64,000 bases of DNA from Physcomitrium patens (Eukaryota > Streptophyta > Bryopsida > Funariales > Funariaceae). Shown here piece after piece: positions 50,390 through 63,958 of this stretch (the first letter of the stretch is position 1; each line of letters starts with the position of its first letter). The stretch covers positions 4,920,825-4,984,824 of the forward strand of contig NC_037261.1 of the NCBI RefSeq assembly GCF_000002425.4, given 5' to 3'. The translations under genes and the position numbers were made by a program. Below the pieces are notes generated by a model, which was not told the DNA's origin, did not search any database, and worked only from the letters and a program-made list of their open reading frames with translations.

Positions 50390-53300
50390 TTTATTATCTA
50401 TTGTAAATATCAAGAGCCAACCTTTTAACTAATAGCAACTTAAGTAAACTAATATCCTCTATAATATTACTTATTCTACTTTCATATTTACTTATATACT
50501 TTAACATTCTTACTTTGATATTTTTAAAGGCTTTCAGTTCTAATGACTTTGTCAAAATGTGATGACTATCTTTTACTAGAGCCTTTTTCAACAAATCAAT
50601 AAGCATGTCTTCCATCGCACAATACTTCATATCATTCACTCTCATTTCAATCTTCTTTCTTATGAAGTAATATTAAATGTCAATGTGTTTGATCCTTGAA
50701 TGATGCTTTGGATTCTTTGTAAATAGAAGACATGCTTAATTATCACATTCTATTGGAGTTACTTTCATTTACAATACTCTAATGTCTTCCAAAAGTTGTC
50801 TTAAGTATATTGTATCTATTGCAAAATGACTTACTGTCATGTACTCTACCTCCATTGTTGATCTTACAATTATTGGTTGTGTCTTGTAATTCCATGAAAT
50901 AGCTCCCATTCTAATAAAGAACACATATCCAATTATTTATCTTCTATCATTTGCATCTCTAATCCAATCCATATCACAATAATCATATAAAATAATGTTA
51001 TCACCTCTAAGGCACAATTTGAAATGCAAAGTGTCTTTTAAGTACCTCATGATTCTTTTGATGGTTGCTTAATGGATTGGTCTAGTCTTTGACATGTGTT
51101 GGCTTATAATACTTATTGCATATAGAAGATCTATCATTGTGCCAACTATTACATATATAAGTGAATCCACTACTATCTTGTATAGAATACCTTGTATTTC
51201 ACCTTTAACTTGAGCATATTCTTCATCTTTGAGCTTCATCAATTTCAAATTAGCCTCTAAAGATGTTTCAATAGGTTTACATTCTTTCAAATTGAATTGT
51301 TTTAACACTTCTTCAATATATTTGCTTTGGCTCATTGTAATGGTCTTTTTAGCATGATCTCTCACAAAGTCCACTCTTAAACAATAGTAAAGCTCTTTCA
51401 AATTACTCATGTCATATTCTTTTTCTAACTTTGCCTTCAACCAATCCATCATCTTCATAGTATTGTTTAAGATAATTAAATCATCAACATAAAAAATGAC
51501 AATTAATATGAACTCATTTGATTGCATCACATACAAAAAATAATCAAATTCACTCCTTTCAAATCTTTCATTCACAAAGAATGTATCAATGTGTTGATAC
51601 CATCTCCTTAAAAATTACTTGAATCCATATAAGGCTTTCTTCAACTTACAAACAAGAAGTTGTTTGCCTTCTTCTACAAATCCTTGAAGTTGCTCCATGT
51701 AGATGTCTTCTCTTAGATTTCCATTTAAGAAAGTCATCTTCACATCCATTTGATGCATCTCCAAGTCCATTACTGCTCCAATTGCAACAATGATTCTAAT
51801 AGTGGTGAATTTAGCCACAAAAATAATTGTCTCATTGAAATCTACACCAACCACTTGTGAATAGCCTTTGGTAATCAATCTAGACTTATATCTCACAACA
51901 TTGTCTATTGCATCCCTTTTGGTTCTAAATACCTACTTACAATCAATTAAAAATCGATTTGATAGAAGTTGAGTAAATTACCATGTTCCATTATCTATGA
52001 GTAATTTTTACTTTTCTTCTATTGCATTTTCCTACTTCATATCATTTGTGGACTTCATTATATCACAAAAACTCAATAGATGAAGAAAGAGTGTAATATT
52101 GGCATGTTTTTTACTTACTTGAAGAAAGATGTGATTCTTCAACCATGCACCAAGTTTTTTTCTATCTCTCAAAAGATATCTCTTTTCATTTAATGAAGCT
52201 TCACCTTCTTTCACTCTAAGGTTTCTTATGAGCTTCTTCTGTCTTAAAACTTATTTTTTCACATTCAAAGATTAGTACTATTTATTAATATTATCATTTT
52301 CAATATCTTGATAGTCTTCATTGCTAGTTTTAGCAATAGTAGGCATATTATAGTCTACCTTCTTTGGTTCTTCATCTTAATTTGAATTTCTACCATCATC
52401 AATGTCATCATCTTTTTTCTTTTTCTTTTTTTTTTTTTTTTGCTGAAATTGAAGATATGTCAACAAACACACCATTACTCATACTAGTAAAAAAACATCT
52501 CCAAGTATTCATATGCACTTTTATGTTCCAAAAATTCTACATCACCACTCTTGATAATCTCTTTGGTTTGTAAATACATTAGTCTATATGCCTTGGTACC
52601 TTCATAATATCCAACAAACACATATTTTGTATCTTTTGCATCAAGTTTGGACCTCAGATAATCTGATATTTTTACATAAGCATTGCATTCAAAAATCCTT
52701 ATGTAAGAAATATAAGATTTCTTACCACTCCAAGCTTCTTGTGAAGTCATTGATGTGAATGTACTTGTTAGGTACTTATTCATTATATACACTATATTTA
52801 TCACTACTTCCATCTAATATTCATATCCAAAGTTTTATATATAAAGCATATTCTTTGTCATTTCTACAATCAAGTGATTTGTTCTTTTAGCAACTCCATT
52901 TTTTTGTCGAATTTAGGGAATAGAGGATTGTCTTACAATATCTTGAATCTTCAAGAATTCATCAAAATATTTTAATATGTACTCACCTCCATTATCAGTG
53001 CATAACACTTTGAGCTTGCACTCACATTATTTTTCTACAAGAGCCTTAAACTCCTTAAATCTTGAAAAATATTTATTCTTAACTTTAAAGATGTAAATCT
53101 ACACTTTTCTTAAAAAATCATCAATAAATGTCACAAAGTACCTTGCTCTTCCAATTGATGGTATTTTCATTGGTCTATGAATATCAAAATGCACAATTTC
53201 CAATAATTTCCTTGCATGTATTGCAACTTGTCTTGGAAATGAAGCTTTTTGTTGTTTGCCTTGTATATATCCTTTATAAGCAAGTATTAAGGTATTGTGG

Positions 53301-54190
53301 CTAAATTAACCATGATCCAAGCCACTTATTATGGATTGGAGGTCTTTCATACTTTTAGCATTCAAATAACTAAGTCATTGATGCCAAATTCTAAATTTTT
53401 CTTCATCTTATGGAAAATCAATAAATATTACCACTTCTACTTTATTCACGTTTTTATAATTGATGAAGTAGAGGATGCCATCTCTAAAGCCTTTGGCAAC
53501 ATATTGTCCACCTAATGTCTTCACAAAACATCCATTCTTATTAAATTGAATCTTACAACCATGTCATATAAGTTTGCTCATTGAAAGAAAGTTTTTTTTT
53601 TCATCTTTGGCACACGTAAGACCTCCTTCAATGTGATTCTTTTAATTTGGTCTTTCACAAAAATTTCTATAATAATGGATTCAATTCTAATGGCTTGTAC
53701 CATGCCATTGTCTTCCAACCAAATTTTGATTATTGAAAATTCTTTATAAGTATCAAATGAATACTTATATAATATCATATGCTTAGTAGCACCTGAATCT
53801 ATAATCTACTTAGATATAGCAACCATGAAGGCTTCTTCACTTACTATGAAAGCATAGTTATTTCTATCAAAGTTATCACAAATATTATTTACATTTTACA
53901 AAGAGTCTTTTATGCTTCTATTAGTTTATTATAAGCAATTACATGTAAAAAATTGACATCATCCAAATTTGATGCAATTATATCAAAAGCCTTTCTTTTA
54001 CAACATTTGTATTCTTTCATCAACTTGACATTAGCATTATCACTTGGAGGCTCTTCACTTTCATCTACAATATTCCAATGATCCAATGAAGCCAACAAAA
54101 GCTCTATTTTCTTCTTCCAATGGTAGAAGTTGTCACCTCTAAACGTCTCAATCTTTCTTAAACCATCACCTTCACTTGAAACTTATGTAA
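50390..54190 (-). mobile_element. Ty1/copia retrotransposon remnant in intron 1 of the CCDC25 locus
   Basis: From right to left on the minus strand the parts are: gag (about 53,900-54,160, LASLDHWNIVDESEEPP and a CCRK-like stretch), a protease/pre-integrase region (53,578-53,780), integrase (about 52,480-53,300, YVFVGYYEGTKAYRL), reverse transcriptase (51,069-51,896, FYVDDLIILNN and KLKKALYGFK) and RNase H (about 50,400-50,950, ending HILTKSLEL). The order integrase before RT is diagnostic of copia. It is broken in a number of places, though several domains remain readable. LTRs were not identified with confidence; TGTTGGAAGTAAGAG on the minus strand at about 50,206 could begin the 3' LTR. 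Confidence 0.85.
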
Positions 54191-54199
54191 CAAAGGGGT

Positions 54200-55218
54200 G
54201 ATTCAAAAAGAATCAAAAAAAGAGAAGAAAGAGCTCTCAAAATCAACAAGAAGATGTTGCTGCTTTAGAAATCTAAAATACCCACTTTGTGAATAAACAA
54301 GTGATTTCATTCTTTAATCACTCTCCACTTCACTTATAAGACTTTTCACAAGTCTTATACTCTATCTTAATCTTTTATATAAGCTTTGCCACCCTCCAAT
54401 CACCCATCTTTTCTCATGAAATACTTCTAACCTCACAAAACACTTCTTATCACTATAAGAGGATCTCAAGAGAAGTTTATCACATAAAACCACATAAAAC
54501 CACAATGTTTGATCACAAATTATGTAAATTAACAAAGAAATACAAAACTAGTGTTCTAAAACATCATTTTAAAGTATCAAACAACCTCCAAGATTATCAT
54601 TCTAAAGTATCAAACAACCTCCAAATGATGTGTGATAAGGCTAGTTGGATTCTCCATGATCGGCTGATTGATTTCCATCGTTTTCTTCTAGTTTATGTGT
54701 GATTTTTTGGCATTTCATGTTCTCTCTGCTAGATGAAAGATAAGGTCGATCATCTTTGATCTCCTTCAGTTGTATATGGCTGGTTAGTTTGGCTTACGAG
54801 TATATATTACGGAATTTAGCGGCCTTGACAGCCTTGGTGAGGAGCGTGACACTTGTGAGGGAACGGAAATATTAGTTGCACTCTGAGCCTGACTCAATTT
54901 GTGACAAGCTTACTTGAAGCATTCAGCATCGAAGATAGTAAAGTTTTTTTCTGGTTAATGCGCAATTTACTTGTTATTGTTTTTGTTACTAAAGGTGCTG
55001 TGACGACGTGCAATGCTTTTGCGACTGTATAGGCAGATTTCTGCTGAAATATTTTTGCAATGTGGACCCACTTCCGTGCAGGAGTCAGGAGAGGGTTTTC
55101 TATCTCTAGCGAATGATATGAGACAGATGTTCAGTAGTTTTTATATTGCCTTGAATCCATTTAGGACAAGGAATTGCAATCGTCGCAACAATAATGAGGG
55201 GTTGAATTATTGGTAGAG
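54200..55218. other. Rest of CCDC25 intron 1 (possible copia LTR, then host intron)
   Basis: The first part (to about 54,700) is AT-rich and may include the copia 5' LTR. It contains a tandem duplication of a 33-base unit with 'aagtatcaaacaacctcca' (about 54,559-54,625). From about 54,720 the composition becomes more balanced and resembles the other introns of this locus, ending in the acceptor 'ggtagag' at 55,218. No coding exon was found here. Confidence 0.5.
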
Positions 55219-56456
55219 GTTCCATGTGGATAAATTGTCATCTGCTCATGTTTACCTCAGAATGCCCAAGGGCCAGACCATGGAGATGATCAGCCCTGAA
55301 CTTCTAGAAGATTGTGCTCAGCTCGTAAAGGCCAACTCCATCCAAGGTATGTAGTTAGAATCAGGTTCTAGATATACGTTTTACGTTGTGTGAGTTGTGG
55401 GAAGAACTATTTCATACGCTGCTTGTAATCAAGTGGGTGTTTTCACACTTGAGGTTTAGTCTAATGGACAGGTAGATGGTACCTTGTGTAGAGAACAAGC
55501 TCAACAACTTGAACGTTGTTTACACACCGTGGTACAACCTGAGGAAGACTCAAAGCATGGACGTTGGCCAAGTTGGCTTCCACAACTCTAAGTTTGTAAG
55601 ATTTAGTGGACTCTTCACTTGTTTTCAGCAGAGCTAGGTATATTGTTGATGTGGTCGGGTCCATGGATCTTGAATTGGGCTGAGTTGGTACTCTATTGGC
55701 AGGTGCGGACAGTCAGGGTTGAGACACCCAAGAACGAAATCGTGAATCGGTTGAACAAGACCAATACCGAAGAAACACCAGACTTGAAAGATGCAGTTGT
55801 TTCCGTGTCTTTGATCTATTTACAGTGTTTTGTTCTGCTAGCTAACACATTTTGTACAAATCAAAGTGCCTCCTTTTGATGCCAATCATAGACATGCTCG
55901 GTGAATATGCTGAATGCAGCTGAAAGGGAGGCCTACAACGCTGCAGAGAGAAATGAACGGAAGGCACTTCTCAAGGACAAGGTATTATCCCTTTGCCTTT
56001 GGACGTTTTCATATTTCTTTAGAATATGCATTGCATCTGTTCCTTGTTGGAGGGCATGATTAGTCATTTCTAGCATCAACAACTTCAGTAGTGCACCATT
56101 TCTACTTGTTCACAACTCGTAACTTTCAGTCAAGTCGAAGTGAATTTATTCCTAGAGGAAACCCTTAATTATTGGTAGAGATGTCTTAGAGAGTATCAGG
56201 ACGGGATACTGTTTTTGCATTTTTCATCCGCTCTGTTGAATATCTGGATCTAAGAATTGGGGATTATTGGATACTCAAGTTTTAATGATTTTGAAACCGT
56301 TCGCAGAATCGTCGAGAAGAAATAGAGCGGCTGGAAAAAGAGAAGCAGGCAGAAATGCGGAGCTACACAAAACTCATGGTTCAGGATAAGATATCTAACA
56401 AGGATATTGCTGCTAAGGGAAAATCTTTGGCGGAGTTGGAAAAGGATTTCATGTGA

Positions 56457-58457
56457 CTTTTCTTCATTGTTTAATGTAGTTAATACTATTGTCATTGTGC
56501 AGCCTGTCCTCTTTCAATTTCAAATGGAATGTTGTTCTATACTTTCATGGATGAGAAAGCTTGGCGCGTAAGCCTTTACGTCTCAGTTTCCTCAAGGTCT
56601 GAGAGAATCGGATCGTCTAAGTGAGGTACTCTTTTCTGTTATTTTCTCTGAGTAGATGTGGTTGTTGTTCTTGTTCTCTTTTTTCTTGTTTTTCTTTCGT
56701 ATCGCTTGTTGTGATTATTCTAGTATACGATAATCATTTTACGAGGATCGGCTGATATTATTCCTTCCTTGGGGTTCTTTATGCTTGAGTGATGGTTCCT
56801 CTGTGGGCGAGAATCTGTTGCCCAGAGTATTAGCCCATCTCTGCACGTGGATGCACCGTTCGGTGCGAAGCAGATCAATTCTCTTCGTTTCTTAATCTTG
56901 AACTTTATGTCCACCATTAGCTTTTAGGTTTATTTGATTCCTTATTATGTGATAACGCTCTTCTGGGCCTTTTCACAAATTTTGAAGTTGCTGCGGCCCG
57001 CATCTACTCCATTCAAGAGAGCATTGTCGAAATGGCCTGTCTGATTCATCTCGTATTTGCAAGCGTCATAGCTTGTGCCTCCATGAGAATTGCCATGTGT
57101 TTGGATGGGGCACGATATACTTGATCTTTTTTGTTGGTACTCTGGTCTTTCGTCCCTAATGGTAGCATTCCTTTGTGTGTAGGATGTCACCGGGATGTAT
57201 CAGCAAACTTGTGAGACACAGGAGCGTTGATGATGCAAGTGGGAAATGTGACGACATTCTTTTCCTAGGCCATCAAACTTGGGACAATTCTGTCGATTCA
57301 GTTCAGATACCCTCGTTATACTGATATGAATAGTATTTATAGAATCACGTCTACATTTTGCCTCCAGAGACTAATGAAGATGTATACAGCGGAAGACAAT
57401 TTCTTGGCATTTCCTTCTTCTCCCCGCTGTTTAAATGACAGTGACATGACAAAATCTTTTTCTGCAAATGAGATTTGATGACCCAAATTCATATTGGGAT
57501 ATTTTGAATCGACTTTGAAACTTAGAAATTCAGATTTGATTTCCAATTAGTCATCACCAACTCGCAAGGATGTGCTGCTGAACGGTCTGAGAGTAAACAC
57601 TCACACAAATTAAGGGTTGTTGCATTTCAGTGATTATCACAAATAGTATTGGAAGGAGTGGAATTTTAAATAATCGTGCTTGTCAATCTTTTGTGGTAAA
57701 AGAAGTGTCCCGTACATGTTGAATTTAACATGCTAAAATTTGGTAACATATTCATATTGCTCTTCAGTGTACATAGATCGTACTTACCCTACAACTTAGC
57801 AGACGATTCAACAACGAATTGTTTCGAAGACAGGTTCCCAAATCGATGAAGTGTAGCTGAATGTTATTTGAGACTCTCATATCGGCTCTTAAACTATACT
57901 CCACCTGAACCAAATGAACTAAAAACAGTTCCACACTCGTCCTAAAACAATATCATGATGCCACAACATAGCAAATCAAAATTTTAGCTTACAGAATGTC
58001 TCATGAGGATTTTGGATGACTGACGCTTCACCATAAGCAACGTTGCCAACAGGAGTTCATGGACACTAACCTGGCTTTGCACTCCACTCCCAAATATTTA
58101 CGCATACATTTGCACATCGCCTGTGGATCTCCTAAGCGAGTAAAAGCTCAAAGTTTAACAGTTTCATTGTGTGCCAGTGATTCAAAATTTGTGGCAAGGA
58201 CAACGGTTGAATCCGCCATACCCATCCTACTGTTATCGTCAAACTTGTATTTACACTCTTCATGTGCCATTACCCACCCCTCTCGGCCTTCCCAAGCTGC
58301 CTATTCAACAACAATCCCATCTGCTACACTGCCACCATCTAGAATTGGCGTGGAGAGTATCAATGTAGCCAAGGCAGTCAGCAACCCCCCAGCACACCAA
58401 ACGCACCGAAATCACATCAAATCTGCGCGTTCGCACATACTACATGACGCCAGCCCA
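56457..58457. other. Convergent intergenic region (3' ends of CCDC25 locus and GIP1-like gene)
   Basis: The DNA is unique-looking and of moderate GC between two loci that point at each other. It presumably contains the 3'UTRs of both. Open frames of 60-81 codons in this space show no domain, and no transposon similarity is seen. Confidence 0.5.
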
Positions 58458-61400
58458 CTAATAGTTCGAATTGTTCCATGTCTGTTGTGTACGCTGGAAC
58501 GCTCCGGCTTGACTATTCCCCCCTCCGCCTACCATGCTTTGGGGCTGTTGAAGCATCTGGTGACTTGGGGCCGGCCCTGTTTGAGACGGATGGTACAAGT
58601 TGGCATACGCCGCACTTGGGTGCGCATGCCCGTGCGTGGGTTGTTGCTGAGAGTGCGCATATCCGCTGTGCTGACCTTGCCCGGCCAAATTGTAGTATGA
58701 ACTCGTCTGCATGGCCCCGGAGGGTCCCATGTCTCGAGGCATCGCTGTTTGTATCCAAACCGTCGAACTGTCTCCCTGCTGCCAAACAACATCTACACTA
58801 TTAGATCCGTCTCTCGGCGCTTCAAAACGCCTCATCGACTGCGCCACACAGCCCACTGCATTCACCAATATAATCCAACTTACAACAATCAAAACCATCA
58901 AACCATCCCTAAATATGCATGCAACACAAGACGCTTGCGCCTACCGACTCACAGATACCATGTCAACGCACCCACCCTTATTCTGCACTCTCACAACATT
59001 TGGAGCGCATCGCCATACCTGCTGACCCGGAATGTACAAGGTGCTGTCCTTGTAACGCGATGTGTTCACGTCCATGTACCCAGAAGCAGTTCCGGTTGTC
59101 ACAGTAGGACTCGACGCATATCCTGAAGGCGTGGTCGTGTAACCTCCATATCCTACGGTTGGCGCAGAATGAGGAGCGTTTCCGGCCCCTGCCCCAGGCT
59201 TGTACTGTTGCATCGGAAACTTCACAGCCGCCGCTCCGCTCGCTGGGTAAGAAGATACCGCTGCTGCAGGAGTATACGTGGAACCTGCTGGAAGCTGAGC
59301 GTAGGATGCGCTGCTCGAGTTGTGAACGTGGTGCGAATACGAAGGCAGCAAGTAAGGAAAAGTAGCCGGCATGTACTGGTAACCCATGTAGTTCCCGAAG
59401 TGCCCCGAAGGTGGCTGCGAGTAATGCATCGGCAAAGCCTGCTGGGGCATCACTTGTGTAGTCTGCACGTTGTTTCCCGGTTGCGAACTTTGCGCAACAC
59501 TCACACTGGGTGTTGTAGAAGCTAGCATCGCATTCCCTCGCTGCACAACCACACAACCCTCTTTATCACAATCGCATCATGAAAGTCTCTCAGAACACAG
59601 GTTCCTCAAAAACATCAGAGCCGCATCCTTCCTATTCCAAACCAGATCCCTCACCTCCTGAGATGATGGAAGGGATGGAGCTGCCATCAGACCAATATTC
59701 CCAGAATACTTGCTTGCGGTGTAAGTCGGAGCGTAGGGAGAATACAGCCGATCGGATTCTGCTCCCCGGAATGCTGAAGTGTAGTAACTCGTCGTCGGAT
59801 CGTATGTCGGCTGCGTAACATCACAACAGCGGCATCAAGCAAGCCAATCAGGCCATGAATCGTTTCAACCACATACTCATTCACATACTTCCAACAAGCT
59901 AGGCAAGTGAAACTGAACCCACGGCCAGGCTCCATAACAGAAAGAAGGGCAGAAAATAGAGAACAATTAAACACAGCGCGCAGCCCCACATGCTCATCAC
60001 CTACCATTATGTTTGGAATACGAGGTGCGTCTTGAGGTACCGACTCCGCTTGTTCGTACCCATATTGACTGCCGGGGATATGTGGCATCCGCCCAAACCC
60101 AGGGTAGTTTGAGGCCCCCAAGAAATAAGGTGTCTGCTGCACCACAGGGTCAGCTTTCGTGTGCTGCTCCTGAACTGGAACCACAGGAGCTTGATGGACC
60201 ACGGATGGCGCCTCCACGGTCGTGGTCATGTTCTCCACCAGAGTCGGCACTTGCTGCAGCCCATACGACTGAACCGTCTGCACTTGGGCTTCAACGCTGG
60301 AAATCACCCATGATAACCTATCAGCTCGCATGCACACCGTACAACCTTCTCACTGCACCAATAATCACTCACACCTACCGGCGAACCACAAAAACGAAAG
60401 CGCTCCTACATAACCCAAGTATGATGCACTCAACGCTGCTACAGATCCCATTTCAACCTCAACTTCACGAGCTCACCTTGATGGAGGAGACAGCTCGATG
60501 GGAGCCTCCTCCGCTGCAATTGTCTCAACGTTCTTCTTGTTCTCCTGCACTTCTGCAAGCGCAAAGCTCGTCCCGAAATCGGCCCCAAAGCTGCCGAAGC
60601 TAAGATGCGAGCGGTCAGCATCCGGCACTCGGAGATGCGTCGGTATGATCACCGGCTCATCATCCTGTATACTCAAAGAATGGTAAGCTTGTGCTATGCT
60701 CGTGGGGTCCACGGCATCCAGACCCTGAGAACTACCGTCCGATGACACTCCTAGCAAGTTATGACCTGGGGCATTGGTCGTCCACTCCGAATCACCGCTC
60801 CCCGCAACTGCAAGTTCCAAAACCATGCCCGACAGTCCATCAAATCGGCCCAACCAACATCCCTGCATCCCAAAAAGAAAACCCCAGTCCCCCGGTCGTC
60901 CATAAAATATCCAACGCACCCATACCTTTCTGAGTGCCCACAGGCTGCTGCAAGGATCCATACAAAGGCCGCCCGTTAAACTGACTCCCGCCAAGTACGC
61001 TAATTGACGCATGTCCTTGCGAGTTGCCGGCTTCCATCCTCAAGGCAGCTTCGTCCACGATCGCATCTGGATTCGACGGTGCAGTCGCTGCCGCAGCAGA
61101 GGGAGAAGATGGTCGCGCTCCCACCACCTCCACCTCAGTCTCTAGGTGTCCAGGCTCTATGTCCGCTGGATTAACGCTTGCTTGAGCGGATGGTGACGCT
61201 GCGATTGAATTTATAGTCACCTCTGTTTCCGTCGAACTTACGGGCTGGTCTCCGATCGGCAGCTGATTGCCCACCGATCGGATTGCAACTTTTGCATCCA
61301 GGGCCTGCGAATCTATCGACGTTAGTAGCACCGGGTCCGCAGTCGACGAACAAAACTCCGACGACTCCGGTGAGGATATAGATGCTGCCGCAGGGGCTGC

Positions 61401-63958
61401 GGCTGCTGGATACGACGGCGTCACCGCCGCTTGGACGGCCGGAACGATTGGGGGAGTTGGAGGGGCTTGGAAGCTCGAGGGAGGTGGAGGATGAGCTGCT
61501 CGTCCTTTTAATAGATCTGCCATTGTACTGTGACCTGACGCCCATGCTCCTTGAGGGGCTGGTGAGGGTCTCACATTTCCGCTGATTCCATTTGCTGCTC
61601 CTGCTGAGCTTCCGCTGCCTGCATTCAGGGCTTGAGCTGGTAGTGCTGCGCCTGTTGCGGCCGGCACAGGGCTGCAACTCACAACCACGCCACTCAAAGA
61701 TCCATTTCCAGAAACCAATGCCTCAAAAATTGTATTGACCAACCAACCACCCCCGCTCAACAACACGATCAAACCCAAACTACACCCCACAACTCCAAAA
61801 CAAGGCCAATGCTAAGAATCCCAAATTGGTCTGCCACAATATACTATACCAAAAAGACGCCCCACAACAGAGCTTGACCTAAGAATGTAGCACATAGCGC
61901 TCTCAACGTCTGCGTGAAATGGTGGCATTACACTCCCATACGACTCGTTAACTGGTATCTCGCGCTTACCTCGGCGCCGAAGCCGACGGCTTCGCGGGAC
62001 CGTGTGCAGGGCTCGAGTTTGAAAACGTGCTCGAACTTTGTGAACCAGAATGAATTCCATTTTCTCTCCCATACGATCGACCTCGCCCACCAGGGGACTC
62101 TGAACAGCCCAACAAACCGCACAAATCATAACACCCTTCCCCAAAAACCCACCGCGCCACTCTCGGAGCTACCATTCTAACAGTGCCCATAAACTACATC
62201 GCCCGCTCCCCCCCCCCGTGCCAATCCATTTCCTCAAACAAACACCAAGCATTCTTTGCATAGAATTCGTTGATCAATACATTCACCATGAAAGACGTTC
62301 CCGCGACACGCACTTCTCTGATTGTAAAGATGACCAAACTTGTACCACTACCCTCGCCTGCATAACTGTCCTTAGAATCCACATCATGAAACTCCATCCA
62401 TCACCCTGCCAACGCAGCTCAATCGTTGGACGAAGGAGAATGAAATCCCTGGCTCATCTGCTGTCTTCATTTACGACCCTTTACATATTCTTTACATTCG
62501 ACGCATTCCCCTGCATACCTTAGCCTGCTCAACGAGAGAGGAAACATGAAATGAGCAGTAACACTCACCTTGTGAACTGTAACGCGGCAGAGAACCTCCT
62601 CTTCCACCACCACCACCACGCCCACCTCCCCTGGTGTAACCACCACTCCCAGGACGCCCCATCATGTCAACATCCCTGTCCTTCGCTCCTCCACTCCGCT
62701 GTGTACCATCATGCACCAGAGTGTCAGACTCACCGAAACGCTCCCAACATTCACACACAGCTTTCTTTTCAGGAACTATAATAGCAATACTCAGCTCCAA
62801 ACCTCCACTGTTTCTCACCTCTTTTTTTTTGTCCCGCTTCCTCCTCACTTCATGAAACGAATCTGGCATCATCAAACCCACCGTTAGCACCTCGATTCAC
62901 TCACCCTGCACCCACCTAATGCTTTGCCAAATCAACACCTCGCTAATGAAGCAAAGTCTAAATTGCAGTAAAAAGGTCCAAATTTTTTTCACAGTAGCGG
63001 TGCGTGTGTAAGGAAACAGCCCCAATACCCCTGCCCCCCACAATAACCCAAAGAAAATACCAACACGTCAAAGGCTCCACCCGCCACCCACAAAACTATC
63101 ACCCTCGTTGACACCTCAGGTGCACTGATTCACGGCCCAATTACGAAGGGTTTTAATCACTGGGATGCCAAAAAGCCCTAAACTACTTCCTGCCCGTCCA
63201 CTGGGGTTCATAACAAATAAAATTCGACCACGACAAAATAAATCAACTGGTCCATGTCGAACCCTATAATGCGAAGCCCTGTTCACGCCAGAAATACACC
63301 ATTACTAAAAACTCCCCAAATGCTCTAATCCGCGCCAAGTATCACCCTGCTGTTGGAGTCTCATGTTAAGTCTATTCCTCAAGGAAGTCGAAGCTCGGGG
63401 ATTTTCAACCAGCCATGGCACAAGACGACCGCAGTGTTCCTTCCACCAAGCATGGAATCCAACTCACTACCGAGCTCAAACACCCAAACTAGAGCATTGT
63501 AACATTGCACCGACATTCAATCGATTACTCGCAAGCACGGATTTCCCAATTTGCAGCAGCACGGGTGACCGGGTTCGGGACCCAATCATGCAGAGAACGA
63601 CGAGGCTAGGCCCTACGGATAGACCTGCCCACGGAGGGCCAATCCTACCTGATCACGGCCCCCGTCGCGCACCTCTACGCTCAAAACTATCAACCCACTA
63701 ACCATTGACTGCGCGGCATTAGGTTCCATCCGCAGAGCACAAGAACGATCGCGCCGACCGAATTCAGGCGCGCATTCGGAGCGTACCTTGACTCAACAGC
63801 CGTTGCACGGTTTCGTTTGGGTCCATGTTACACTCTTTGAGCATGGCATAAATCTCCTCCTCGCTGTTCCCGACCACCTCCTTGAGGTCTTGCACCACCT
63901 TCTTCGTGCTAACTGGGATGTCGACGACGGCGCCGCCGCCGCCCCTGCCTGTACTCAT
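58458..63958 (-). CDS. GBF-interacting protein 1-like (GIP1_N / DUF1296) protein
   Basis: Arabidopsis GIP1 binds G-box bZIP factors and increases their DNA binding; this homologue is presumably a nuclear or cytosolic cofactor. The ten exons are 63,787-63,958; 62,819-62,862; 62,569-62,698; 61,970-62,099; 60,926-61,671; 60,477-60,807; 60,005-60,296; 59,655-59,810; 59,019-59,540; and 58,458-58,778. All are GT-AG and all phases close, giving 947 residues. Residues about 12-57 form the UBA-like GIP1_N domain (KKVVQDLKEVVGNSEEEIYA), followed by DSFHEVRRKRDKKKE. An RGG box (RGGGRGGGGGRGG) lies in exon 3. A long Ala/Pro/Ser-rich linker fills exon 5. Exon 6 has the family motif RVPDADRSHLSFGSFGADFG. 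The tail is Gln/Tyr/Gly-rich and ends NNSNY. Exon 5 has two in-frame acceptors six bases apart (61,671 or 61,677), and exon 10 has a NAGNAG acceptor. It looks intact, with GC-rich exons and AT-richer introns. Confidence 0.93.

Larger units (their letters stand above)
49701..56456 (+). pseudogene. CCDC25: CCDC25-type (NFACT-R / DUF814) gene, decaying, with a copia element in intron 1
   Basis: CCDC25 proteins are small, with an N-terminal NFACT-R domain and a charged coiled-coil tail; animal CCDC25 binds extracellular DNA, and the plant role is unclear. The six exons are 49,701-49,813; 55,219-55,346; 55,492-55,595; 55,703-55,790; 55,920-55,981; and 56,307-56,456 (stop TGA). Phases match throughout (645 nt, 214 residues if uninterrupted), the family's usual length. 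Recognisable blocks are MGLDKYKNKDL (family MGLDKYENEEL), [50 protein letters not shown] and AEREAYNAAERNER, ending ELEKDFM. Three defects are seen: TAG at 49,803-49,805, where the family has Glu in PEDIW; ATGAGT instead of GTGAGT after exon 1; and ATGCAG instead of a GT donor after exon 4. An in-frame alternative acceptor at 55,892 exists. Downstream exons read cleanly, so a shorter transcript starting 3' of the copia cannot be excluded. Confidence 0.85.
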
